Source: Spinacia oleracea (Eukaryota > Streptophyta > Magnoliopsida > Caryophyllales > Amaranthaceae). Taken from it: a DNA stretch of 64,000 nucleotides. Location: NCBI RefSeq assembly GCF_020520425.1, contig NC_079490.1, positions 122,470,715 through 122,534,714 on the forward strand. Reading direction: 5' to 3'. The notes under the pieces are model-generated. The model was not told where the DNA came from. It did no database searches and saw only the letters and a program-made list of their open reading frames with translations. Below are positions 13,825 to 24,616 of this stretch, one piece after another. The stretch's first letter is position 1. Every line of letters starts with the position of its first letter. A program made the translations under genes and the position numbers.

Positions 13825-13979
13825 ATCATTCGGTTCGGGAGCAGCTATGGAAGGCACGCTTCACAAGTATGTATCCTAAATTATGCTAATTGGTCATGTG
13901 GCAATTAATTTCGATTCATGGCTTTATGATTTTTCCGCATGAAATATATGTTTTATATTTGTCATAACCTAACAAATAG

Positions 13980-16520
13980 TTGTATCATGAGCTACATGTT
14001 TTTAAAGTAATTTTAACGTATTATTCATGATTTATGTGCTTCAATTTTTCTATCATTTTTTCGGATTATTGGATGAATCGGTGAAAAATTGTTGTTTTTG
14101 AAAAGTGTTGGATTTTCTATTTTTCTGAGTTAAGTGGAAAAAATATTGTAAGCAAGGCTCACGGACCCCCCCCCCCCCCCCCCCCAGAATTTCAAAATTC
14201 CGCCTCTAAGTCGAACTTTTCGAGGCCTTTTCGTTTCGAATTAATTAAATCGTGAATAAAATCGGCTATAAAAATTAATTATGATTTCTAATCAATGTAT
14301 AATTAATTTTCGATTTTCCTATTGGTTGTATATAATTAATATGAAGTTTTAAAATTAATTTTGTTGATTGATTATAATTATAAACCCTAATTCCGGAAAC
14401 CTTAAATTAATGATTTATGATCGGAAGTTACTTAGACTAAGTCGGTTAGATCTAAAAATTTTCTTAGACGAATAGGGGATTATGATTACATGTTTAAGTG
14501 GCTCATTTAAAAATTCAAGGATTAAAATTTTGATTGGATTCGTTAATTTTAGTCGTTCACCTAAACCAAATTTGATAAAAATCTGAAATATTATTGTTTG
14601 GAGTGGTTTAAATTGTTGGATTGGTTTATCTAAAACATTAGAATTTATGTTGATTGGAATCGTTCAATAAATTTGAATAAAAGTTAGCCTAGATATTCTC
14701 ATGAATTAGATTGTGTGAAATTTTAATAAATCACCCCACTTTAATTATTTTTCGTAATAAATGACAATTTGATTAGTTAAAGTAATGAAATTTAAATCGT
14801 GCAATTTATCGTTTTCGAAAAACAAATTTGGTTTTTTGTTTAGGTTAGACGAGAAACCACTCGCACATGGGCGAGGGTGTTGTTCGTGAGAGGGGCGATG
14901 TGCGCGGCATGACCTTGCCCCATGACTGTGGGCATGCGCGCGCGATGAGACGAGAGCAGGGGCAGCAGGCCGTGCTTGAGTGCAAGGCTTGCGCCTGCGA
15001 TGTGCTGCGTGTGAATGCTAGGCGAAGCCTTCTTGGCGAGCGCGCACGCGTAGCATTGTTCCTTGCAGCGCACTGGGCGAATCCAGCAGTGGTGAGTGCG
15101 CATTAGCATGAGTGACAAGAAGTGAGCGTTAGCTCGTGCATGGGCCGTGGAAACACGCGCCTATGCGTTGCTACATGAGCCATGGGCCTTGTGGCCATGC
15201 GCTTGTGCAGTAGGGGCTACTACACAACATAACGATGGGCTTGACGCAAGCCAAGCCGGCGTTGCATCGTTTTGTGGAATTTTGCTTCTTTATTAATTCA
15301 AGGCCTAATTTTTGGGGTTTAGGCTTATTTTTGAACGTAGGGGTTAACATTGGACTTTGTTGATATTTTATTTTATTGTACTTGGGCTGGGCCGAGAGTT
15401 GAAATATTTTAAATTTAAAGTTCAAAAGATATTGGTTTAAGTGGGACCTTTTTAATGAAATTATTAAAATTAATTATTTTAATTAATTTGCGTAGGACAA
15501 TCCCTTTTAATTAGATACATATTTGATTAGAATATAATTAAGGATTAATAATTTGGAATTGATTAATCTTTTAGAGCACGTGTACATGAACGTGATTTTA
15601 ATTAGCCATGTATTTTTTTGTAAACTTATTTGGGCCATTCGTCTTAGAGTACGAATGGGTGAATGCATATTATATTATTATGTATATATTGCAGGTTATG
15701 CAGGTGACTAGTATGACCCAAATAAGATAGTTAAATACGGTCTGCGAACCGTTTTATCTTTGAATGTAATTTTTAAATATGGTCTGCGTACCATGAAGTA
15801 TTGTGGTAATAGTTAGATTATTTAATTCAAGTACTTCTAAGCAACTATTTAAGAATCCTAGGTTAGCATTTTGAATGGATTTCAAGACGGTGTTAAGATA
15901 ACAAGCTGGAGGTTGAAGATTGGATACTTCAAGACCAAATCAAGGGGCCATACTAGTTCACCAAATTTACCTATGCTTTTATTATATTGGTGTATGTATA
16001 TTATGCATGAGTATATTGTTTGTATGTTTTGATTAAGGATTTAGTTCACTAATAATCAAACCAACATAGAAACAACTAGGTCCAAATAATATTACAATTA
16101 AAGTTGCCTTTCAAATCAAGCACTTACAAAAATCTTTCAACCAAAGATAGTAGGTTTCGCCAAAGAGATGTGTTATTTTAATATTCCTAGATGGTAAGGT
16201 ATGCCAAAGGAACATGTTGATTGTGGTTTTCACTCAAACAATATTGGTACATGTTGTGGCAAAGGAATAAGTTATGGCATTAACTTATTAACCAAGAGTA
16301 TTTTGGTATTACCTAAAATCTTAAAAGGATTAAGACAAGCCAAATCATGCTTAAGACTTAGAGACTTTTTGGGTATTGGATTTGTTTCATTCATTTATGG
16401 ACCATGTTTTGTTTGCATGAATGAAATGGTTAATAGCTTTATTGATTGCATGATTGCTTTTATTTCAAGTTATTAAAGGAATATGAATGGTTATTAATTG
16501 CAATTATTAATGTATGAAAT
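13980..16520 (+). mobile_element. Copia family B, first copy: PBS and leader
   Basis: It begins with a degenerate PBS, TTGTATCATGAGC (13980-13992), and continues as a leader that parallels both the second B copy (17521-18737) and, more distantly, the family A leader. Shared landmarks include GGTCTGCGTACCAT (15783) and the gcatgaatgaaatg stretch near 16420. A run of 20 C is at 14166-14185 and a GC-rich island at 14860-15250. The copy stops close to where gag should start, and the next LTR begins at 16521, so there is no gag-pol. A 91-residue open frame at 16201-16476 has no recognisable domain. Confidence 0.7.
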
Positions 16521-17506
16521 TGAAGGAAATGTGTCCTTCACCCAATGTGCATTAGTTTAATACCTAAGTTCAGATTAATTACGAATACTTAATTCAGTAA
16601 GATCATGTGATCGGAACAGCTAGATGGAGCAATGTTTCCGATCAGTGAGTTCTAATCCTTATTAGGCTCACATCTTACTCTTGACTGAACCTACAAGGTG
16701 ACACCAATGACAGGAAACAGATCACCGGATTAAATGAATCGGAAATTCATTTAATGACTTTTCGGGAAACTAGTTGGAAAACATAATCATACATTAAACA
16801 TTGGATCATGATTTCATATATCGTATTGCGTATAATCGTAAGTTAGGAGAAATGAATAATCGTATCGTACGACATCGATCGTCAAATACGAAACGATAAA
16901 TAAATTGTCAAAGGATAATGAAATTGCAACACGAAAGCAACCCACGAGCCGAGTGCACGAAGCATAAAGACCATGGGCGCAGCGAGCAAGCAAGCAGCGT
17001 TGGCCCATGGTCTTGCTGCCTAGGATGGCATGCGGAAGAGCATCACCAGCCGCGCTGTGGCCCGCGGCTCAGCAGAGTGTTGGCCACGCGTTATTGCTTG
17101 CTTGGGCTGAGCTGGACGGTCGAAACCTTATGGATTTGGCCAGTTGGCTTTGTGTAAATATAGGTTATTTTAATAACCTATACACAAGGTTTTCCAACGA
17201 ACTGAATACTCATTCTAACCCTAGAGAGGTTTTGAGAACCCTAATTCTCATTTTGCCTCCATTAGAGTGTTCTTCCGAAAAGTCTAAAAACGTTGATTAA
17301 GATCTAAGCTACCAATCATCAAGGCAGATCTGCACTGTTGGTGAACCAAGTAGAGGAACTACGATTGAAGTTCTTGTTCGTGTTCGTAGACATAAGAGGA
17401 AAACACGCTACAAACATATGTATTGCTTAATATGTACTTTATACATGATTCCTGACTTTGGGGTTACTCCGCTATCATGTTATGTATTTAACTGTAAATC
17501 CCTACA
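16521..17506 (+). repeat. Copia family B LTR (second copy, complete)
   Basis: This 986-bp LTR starts TGAAGGAAATGTGTCC and ends AATCCCTACA, followed by one base and then a PBS. The ends resemble the family A LTR (TGAAGGAAAT...). It has its own GC-rich block at 16930-17110. Confidence 0.88.
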
Positions 17507-17507
17507 G

Positions 17508-17520
17508 TGGTATCATGAGC
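17508..17520 (+). promoter_or_regulatory. Primer binding site (copia B)
   Basis: TGGTATCATGAGC lies one base after the LTR end and is close to the initiator-methionine tRNA type copia PBS TGGTATCAGAGC. Confidence 0.85.
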
Positions 17521-18737
17521 TTCATGTGAATTAAGTACTTCTTAGCATATTTCGTATGTTTATGTGCTATTGAAAATTTCTGAATTTTTTGTTACTTTTC
17601 GAATATTTTTCTTGATTATTGGTTGAATCGTTGAAAAAGTTACTGTATTCGTAAAGTGTCGGAATTTCGACTTTTTTGACCCTAATCTGATTTAAAATGG
17701 CGTGTTAAAATCAACTCATGAGAACAAAATGTCAAAAGCAGGCCCCGAAGTTAGATTTTTTTGGGCGTTTTTGTTGTTTAATGAATTAAATCGTTAAATT
17801 TGACGCGTTTTGAAATTAATTATATGAAAAAATCAACTTATAATTAATTGAAATTTTGTCCTACTGTGTTTACAATATTCTGAACCTATTTTCGTTCATA
17901 AATTTTAATTATAAACTCTAATCCCAATTTAACCTAGATTAATGGATTTTAGATAGAAAATTAATTTTATTAATTGGTTAGATCTGAAAATTTATTTATG
18001 TGGGAAGGCGAATATAATTTCATGTTTAAATGACTTATTTAAAAATTCAAGGATTAAAATTTTGATTAGATTCGTTAATTTTAATTGTTCACCTAAACCA
18101 AATTTGATGAAAATCTGAAATTTAAATGCTTAGAATGATTTAAATGGTTGGATTGGATTATCAAAGTTATTCCAATTTTTGTTGATGTTCATCGTTCGTT
18201 AAATGTGAATATTCGTTACCCTAGATTTATAAATTTCATAAATTTGATTATTTGAAATTTTATTAAATCACTCACTTTATTATTTTTCGTAATTAAAACG
18301 ATTGGAATTGTTAATATTATGAAAAATATAATTCTTGTAATTTTTCGTTTGGTATATTAAAATGGAATGTTTTTTTAATGGTTGGACGAGCAAGCCACTC
18401 TCACTTGGCGAGGGGTGGCTGATGTCCATGCGAGACGAAGGAACAAGCACTGCGCGGCATGCAGGCAAATGATTACGAGCAAATGATTTTTGCTTACCTA
18501 AAATCTTAAAAGGCTTAAGACAAGCCAAAGCATGCTTAAGACTTAGAGACTTTTAGGGTCTTGGATTCGTTTCATTCAGATGGACTATGTTTTATTATGC
18601 ATGAATGAAATGTTTTAGATGAACTATGTTTTATTATGCATGAATGAAATGTTTAATATCTTTAATGGTTGCATGATTGCTTTTGTTTCAAATTTATAAA
18701 AGGATTATGAATGGTTATTTATTGCAAATTCTTTTTC
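17521..18737 (+). mobile_element. Copia family B leader (second copy), truncated
   Basis: The AT-rich leader matches the first copy; 18490-18735 corresponds to 16310-16500. A partial local duplication of a gatggactatgttttattatgcatgaatg-type unit lies at 18570-18650. The leader stops at about 18737, where minus-strand gypsy sequence begins. The decayed copia pol at 26756-29032 is on the same strand and may be the rest of this element, split by the gypsy insertion. Confidence 0.7.
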
Positions 18738-18756
18738 TGTTTCCTCAACTGAGCCT

Positions 18757-21700
18757 CTCGAGTTGAGTATATATGGTTTCATACTCGATCAGCTTTTTGC
18801 TTATGTAGTATACGACATTCTCTTTGCCTTCAATCTCCTGGGCGAGCATGGCCCCTACTGCTGAATCTGTTGTTGTAAGGTAAAGCGTGAGGGGAATCCC
18901 TGGTATGGCCGGCCTTAGCACTGGCGGATTGGAAAGGTAGTCTTTGATGGTGTCAAACGCATGTCAACAGTATTCGTCCCATACCTTGGTCTCACTCTTG
19001 CGAAGCTTTCGAAATACCGGTTCACAGATCATAGTGAGCTTGGAGATGAGCCTACTGATGTATTGCAATCTGCCAAGGAACCCCCAAATTTCTTTCTCAT
19101 TCGCTGGCGGTTTCATATCTAGAATTGCCTAGATTTTTGAAGGATCAGCCTCGATACCCCGAGAACTGATGACATACCCGAGCAACCTGCCTGACGTTAC
19201 CCCGAATGCATATTTTTGAGGATTGGGCCTCATATTGTATTGCCTGAGCCTATTGAAGAACTTTCGAAGTACTCTGGTATGCTCGTGTCGCTCTTTGGAT
19301 TTGACAATCATGTCGTCGACATATACCTCAATTTCTCTATGAATCATGTCGCTCATAATGGTTGTGGCTGTTCTTTTATATGCAGCCCCCACATTCTTCA
19401 GCCCGAACGGCATAAATGTATAGCAATATGTACCCCACTGAGTGATGAAGGTTGTCTTCTCCATATCTTCCTCTTCCATGGGAATCTGATTGTAGCCCGC
19501 ATACCCTTCCATAAAAGAGAGTAAGGCATGATTTGCAGTGTTGTCGACCAAGATGTCGATGTGAGGCAATAGAAAACCGTCTTTAGGGCTAGCCCTATTA
19601 AGATCTCTGTAATCAACACACATTCGTACTTTTCCGTCTTTCTTTGGAACTGGGACGACATTTGCAATCTATTCTGGATACTTGGCTTCTCGAATAAACC
19701 CAACCTCTAGCTGCTTAGAGACTTCTTCTTGAATTTTGAGGGAAACGTCCGGTTTTATGCGACGGAGTTTCTGCTTGATGGGCTTTGACCCTGGGATGAG
19801 GGGAATTGTATGTTGACCGATGCTTGGATCAACCCCTGGCATATCATGATAGGACCATGAGAAGACGTCTATGTACTCTGAAAGTAGCTTGATAAGATCA
19901 TCCCGCTCTGCTTGAGATAGAGTCAAACCAATCTGAACTAGTTTTGTATCACTGCTGTTAGAAAGATTAACTTTTTCTGTTTCCTCAATTATGGGCGTCC
20001 TGTTTTCATGATTTTCAATAGCTTTTAGTATTTCAAGGTCAGTTTCTTGTGAAGCAAAGTTGTTTGGATTAGGAGTGTGTTTTGAATTTGGACTTGAAGA
20101 GTAAGAGGAAACTGAAGTGTTATTGAAATCAACAATCATTACATCGACAACTTTAACTTGAAGTTTGGCCTTTCGAGGCTCTTGATTGATGCAAGACTCT
20201 AGCCCTAGACTCTTAGACTCATCACTAGACTCAGATCCAGACTCATCCTCCGACTCGGACTCGCTCATCATAGATTTTTCGCCCACAGTAATCTTGAAAT
20301 TTTTGCCATTTGGAGCAGATATCTTAAGAGACTTCCTCCAGACATTGACCATCTTCTAACTTGGAGTAATCAGCTTAGATGGGTCAAAATCTTCCATTTG
20401 AGTGATCATCTGAACAATAGTATCTTCAGAAATGATTGGTGTTACTTTTTGGCCGAATAAGAGACCAAAAGCTGATGAATCAAGGCACTCAGGGGTAGCC
20501 TTTTATTGTATCGGAGGGGCATCCTCGACGAAGTGACAGTCTTGAAAGATCTCGAATCCAGGGTAGAGAACCCCTTTTATAGTATCATAGAAAGGCTCTA
20601 GAAAGTCAAAGTACAGGTCATCCTCTCCTTCTTTTATGAATTTCCCATTGAGTGTACGCTGATGGGGAGGTACTTTGAATTGATCATTGCCAGCTCGACG
20701 GGCTCTTAGCTTAGCCTCTTGTTGCTTGTTGTCGTACTTAGTCGGTTTGTATCCGAGACCACAACAGTTAGTCTTCCCATGAGTACTGAAAGGAGACTCA
20801 GTAGGCGGTGGCAGAGTAGTGCCCAAGAAGCGCCCACGCTTAATCATTATGTGCCTTGCAATGGGATTCATTTTTGACTCGATGGCTCCTGATTCAGCAC
20901 TGAACCCCCAAAGGTCTTCATCATTGTCATCATGTTCTATTAATATCAGAGCCTTGTCAGCTATTTTGGTTCTTAGATGGGATGCATTTAGAGTAATGAC
21001 ATTTCCTTGGACCTCCATTCGAACTTTCTGATGGAGTGAGGATGACACAGCGTTGAGGTCATGGATCCAAGGTCTCCCCAAAAGGAGATTGAAACTTGCT
21101 TTGATATTGAGAACTTGAAAGCTCACCTTGCGCTTAATTGGGCATGTCAAAGTAGTAGGGTGAGAGTTCCTATTGCTTCCCGACGAGTGTTGTCATAGGC
21201 ACGAACACCTTGGGAGGAACTAGAAAAGTCACTAGGAGTGAAACCCAAATTTCCAGCAGTGCGGATAGGACACACATTGATGGCTGACCCATTATCCACT
21301 AGAGTCATGGGGATGATTTTTTCTTTGTATTCAACGGTCAGATAGAGATCCTTGTGATGGCTTGCCCCCTCGGGTGGGAGGTCTTCATTTGTAAAGGTAA
21401 TTCCTTCTTCCAGATCTGTTAGTAACCCGACCAGTTTGTCAGGAGTGACTTCTGGGGTGACATTCAACTTGACAAGAGCATTGATTAGAGCAGTGCGATG
21501 CTCCATAGAGGAAGCCATGAGTTGCCAGATATTAACCTCCGCCTTTGTGCGCTTTAATTGCTTGAACAAAGGATTCTCCTCGGTAGGTAGAGGGATATTA
21601 GTCGCTGGTGTTGTCCTGTTGACTGACTCTTGAATTCGACCGGATCGAGTCATGACCTGAACACTGTTTTCTACCTTAGTGTCCAAGTACCAATCGGTGT

Positions 21701-22010
21701 TCACAATTTCTTGGCATTCATTGTCAGAGATGTCCTTAATAGGAGAGTCTTGGTATATGTCTTCATCGTCGCTGGCCCATATCCCACAAATGTCTTCTTG
21801 AGGCAATCCGGTAACAAACCCAGACTCCAATCCTTCATTTGGTTGCACAAGGTGGGGCGCAGGCCTCTGGTTATGGAAAATTTCCTCTACCTCGAAAGGA
21901 CCCACAGCATGAAAAAGTGTTTCCTGATTGTCTTCGAGAGCCCTTATACGAGCCTCAGCTTCTTCAACACGTTCATAGAGCTCTACTACAGCCGTTGCTA
22001 ATGAAGTTAT
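18757..22010 (-). pseudogene. Tat/Ogre-like gag C-terminus, protease, RT, RNase H remnant
   Basis: From right to left: a coiled stretch (ELYERVEEAEARIRALEDNQ, about 21915-21980); a spacer; the protease with VDNGSAINVCP (about 21265-21300) and FNLLLGRPWIH (about 21055-21090); the linker with DVFSWSYHDMPGVDP; and RT with YVDD (about 19310-19322). After that come the thumb/RNase H junction and an RNase H start with TTDSAVGAMLAQE. Breaks are a frame change near 21150 and in-frame stops at 20503, about 20356, 19669 (at the conserved W of PEWI), 19129 and 18964. The last three interrupt otherwise readable conserved sequence. Most stops fit C-to-T or G-to-A transitions in Gln or Trp codons, as expected for a long-methylated copy. 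Confidence 0.9.
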
Positions 22011-22189
22011 CTTGAATAGGATTCTGAGAAAATGAGTCCGAGCACCTAGTTACCACATGATTTGAATTTAGAACTTGTACTTCCCGACACATGATATGAT
22101 ATGCATGCAATGAATGAGACCCAGACATGACTTTAGGTGCCACTCCGAAGATTCGGGATTTTGGATTTTGTATTGGTATCCGGGATTTG

Positions 22190-22865
22190 CAACCCATTGG
22201 AAATATTTGAAAGGAGCTTCATTCTTTTGTGGAGGCTTTCTCCTTGTACTAGAACTTGGAATATTGAAAAAGGGGATTTCGGCCCATTGGAATTTGGACT
22301 ATTTTAGGGGAATTTCAACCTATTGGAATTTGGAAATTGGACTTGTATTATTTCAAGGGATTTTCAACCCATTGGAAATATTTTAGGAGGTTGGGTTTGT
22401 ATTATTTTAGGGGAGTTTAAACCCGTGAGAAAGAATTTGGAAATTGAATTTGAATTATTTCTGGGGAGTTTCAACCCGCTCGAAAGGAAATTAGATTTTT
22501 GTATTATTTGAAGGGGATTTCAACCCGTCAATAGAATTTGGAAATATTATAAGGGAATTTCAACCCATAGTAGATTTTGGAGTATTTTAGGGGAGTTTCA
22601 ACCCGTTGAATTTCGAAGTATTTTAGGGGAATTTCAACCCGTTGAATTTCGAAGTATTTTAGGGGAATTTCAACCCTTTGAATTTCGAATTATTTTAGGG
22701 GAATTTCAACCCTTTGAATTTTGAAGTATTTTAGGGGAATTTCAACCCTTTTACTTTCGACGTATTTTAGGGGAATTTCAACCCTTTTAATTTCGAAGTA
22801 TTTTAGGGGATATTCAACCCTTTTAATTTCGAAGTATTTTAGGGGAATTTCAACCCTTTAGGAAG
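22190..22865. repeat. 36-bp tandem array in gypsy leader
   Basis: Units built on TTTTAGGGGAATTTCAACCC plus a TTGAATTTCGAAGTA-type tail repeat with an exact 36-bp period from about 22585 to 22860 (anchors 22585, 22621, 22657 and on). More degenerate units with irregular spacing extend back to about 22190. The array lies in the leader of the minus-strand gypsy element. Confidence 0.9.
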
Positions 22866-23039
22866 TGTTTTTGAGTTTTGTATTTGGGAGCAATGGAAGG
22901 CAAGAATTTTTTGTAGTTCGAAGATGAATTTGAAATTTGAATTTGATCCGGAGTTTGAACTTTGAAATGGAAAAGATGTATTTTTGTATAGAGTATGAGG
23001 ATTTGAATTTGAAAATTTCGGCATTATACGCCGCCATGG

Positions 23040-23720
23040 ATTTGAGACATTGGATTTGGAATTTTGAAAGTCCAGCATCATGCCGCCGTGGACTTGGAAT
23101 TTTGAATTTGAATTGGATGGGGAAAATTCGGCATTACGCCATCATGGATTTGGAATTTGAGGCATTTGAATATAGGATTTGAATGATTAAATTTAGGAAT
23201 TCGAACTTGAAATTTGAAATGTTGAATCGAAAAGTCGGCATTATGCCGGCATGAGCTTGGACATTTGAACTCGAGGTTTTGAGATTGAAATTGGTAATTT
23301 GAACTTGAGGTTTGAAATATGGAATTGAAAAGTCGGCATTACGCCATCATGAGTTGAGACATTTGAAATCAAGGTTTTGAAGTTTGAAATTGGAGGTTTG
23401 AATGCTTGAACTAGAAAATTTGGCATTATGACGCCGTTGGATTGAATTTGAATTTGGCATTTGAAATTTGGACTAGAAAATCTTGCATTATGACGCTGTT
23501 GGATTGAAGTTTGAAATTTGAGGTTTGAATGCTTGAACTGGAAACTCCGACATTATGACGCCGTTGGATTGAATTTTGAATTTGGAATCTGAAATTTGGA
23601 CTAGAAAATCCGGCATTATGACGCCGTTGGATTGAATTTTTAATTTGGAATTTGAAATTTGGACTAGAAAATTCGGCATTATGACGCCGTTGGATTGAAT
23701 TTTGAATCTGGAGTTTGTGC
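23040..23720. repeat. About 63-bp tandem array in gypsy leader
   Basis: CATTATGACGCCGTTGG anchors at 23424, 23486, 23551, 23614 and 23677 are spaced 62-65 bp apart, separated by gaatttgaaatttgg-like filler. Older, divergent units carrying GGCATTACGCCATCATG lie at 23060-23420. Confidence 0.9.
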
Positions 23721-24594
23721 GTGAGGCGTGTTTAAGGGTTTTTAATCAAATGGAGTGGCACTCCGAAAAGACCTTAAATTGGCGATTTTGGATGCATGAA
23801 TTTTGAATGATGCTCCTAGGGTTTTGGTTTCCTAGTTGGAGCCTAATGGTTTTGGCAAAGCTACCACTCGAGGTTAGTCATTCACGCGTGCAAAGACGCC
23901 CACACAATGCACAAATAGCACGTTGTCACACTAACATGGATATGAAATGCGACATGAAAAGTTCTCAACCTAAGGTCGGTCTAAGTTTTGTATGATGCAA
24001 GTGGTCGGCTTTAGGTGTCAAAAAGGTACTTGAATAAGAGGCGGATCCGGCAACAACTTGCACATCCACCTAAGGGACGTGTGTGTTGGCATACGACCTC
24101 CATGCTTGACATCGGGAATGTCAAGCAAATGCCAAGTTTCTGTAGGCGCGGAAATGGTCACATACTTTGGTCGGGAACCGTATGGAGAGTCACCATTTCG
24201 TTGCCCCCGGGGCTAGCCCGAATGTAGAACACATCCGTATTCGGCAAGGTAGAAATTTGTTTTGCACAAATATGGTTTTCGAAATATGCATGAAATGCCT
24301 AGAAATTGAAAATTGAAAATCGCATTCGAATATTGTATTTGAAAAGGCTCGTTTTTTCGACATTCGTTCTCAAGGTTTGGGAGTGTCCTTCGAAATTCAA
24401 AAACAGAACTTACTCCCACTCGAAAACTTGAGCAACATGGGCAACCAGCCACTATAAGCCATTGTGCTGGATGCATGCAGTGGCGTTGGGCGCAGGGGTC
24501 TGCGCCTGGCGCCAGAGCTGGCATCCAGAACTTAAGCAAGGCAGTGGCTTGCTGCTCAAAGTATGCTCGTATTATCGAAATTGAAATCAGGAGT

Positions 24595-24612
24595 TCCCCA
24601 GTGGAGTCGCCA
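24595..24612 (-). promoter_or_regulatory. Primer binding site, tRNA-Arg type
   Basis: The minus strand reads TGGCGACTCCACTGGGGA four bases from the LTR end. This is the PBS characteristic of Tat/Ogre-lineage elements, and it fixes the orientation and the LTR boundary. Confidence 0.9.
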
Positions 24613-24616
24613 GAAT

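Larger units (their letters stand above)
11594..13828 (-). mobile_element. Solo LTR of a Ty3/gypsy (Athila/Tat-type) element
   Basis: A 2235-bp insertion, with TG...CA ends and 5-bp duplication TTCGG (11589-11593, 13829-13833), sits in the copia solo LTR. On the minus strand it begins TGATGAGCGACATTTATGTC and ends CACCCTATCA. Near its end it has a 'TCCTATGGGACGATCCCTATGCTTGCC' type block (quoted in shortened form: GGGACGATCCC), analogous to the GTGGATTCGATCC block near the end of the Athila LTR at 32336. No coding domain or second LTR is present, hence solo LTR. The TG/CA ends and TSD are seen directly; the lineage is inferred. Confidence 0.75.
10286..13974 (+). mobile_element. Solo LTR of copia family A with nested insertion
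   Basis: This LTR in plus orientation starts TGAAGGAAATAATGCCCTTGG and ends GTCATAACCTAACA. It is flanked by the 5-bp duplication AATAG (10281-10285 and 13975-13979), so it arose by recombination between the two LTRs of a full element. The nested insertion 11594-13828 splits it; without that, the LTR is about 1.45 kb. A TATA box TATAAATA is at 11375-11382, the TTCCG array is at about 10600-10930 and a GC-rich block is at 10970-11200. Confidence 0.93.

Noticed and set aside
14166..14185. Run of 20 C as a functional signal
   Set aside because: Homopolymer in a decayed leader; length is likely unstable or a sequencing effect.
22190..23720. CRISPR-like regular repeats
   Set aside because: Units are contiguous tandem repeats without unique spacers, in a plant retrotransposon leader; no cas genes.
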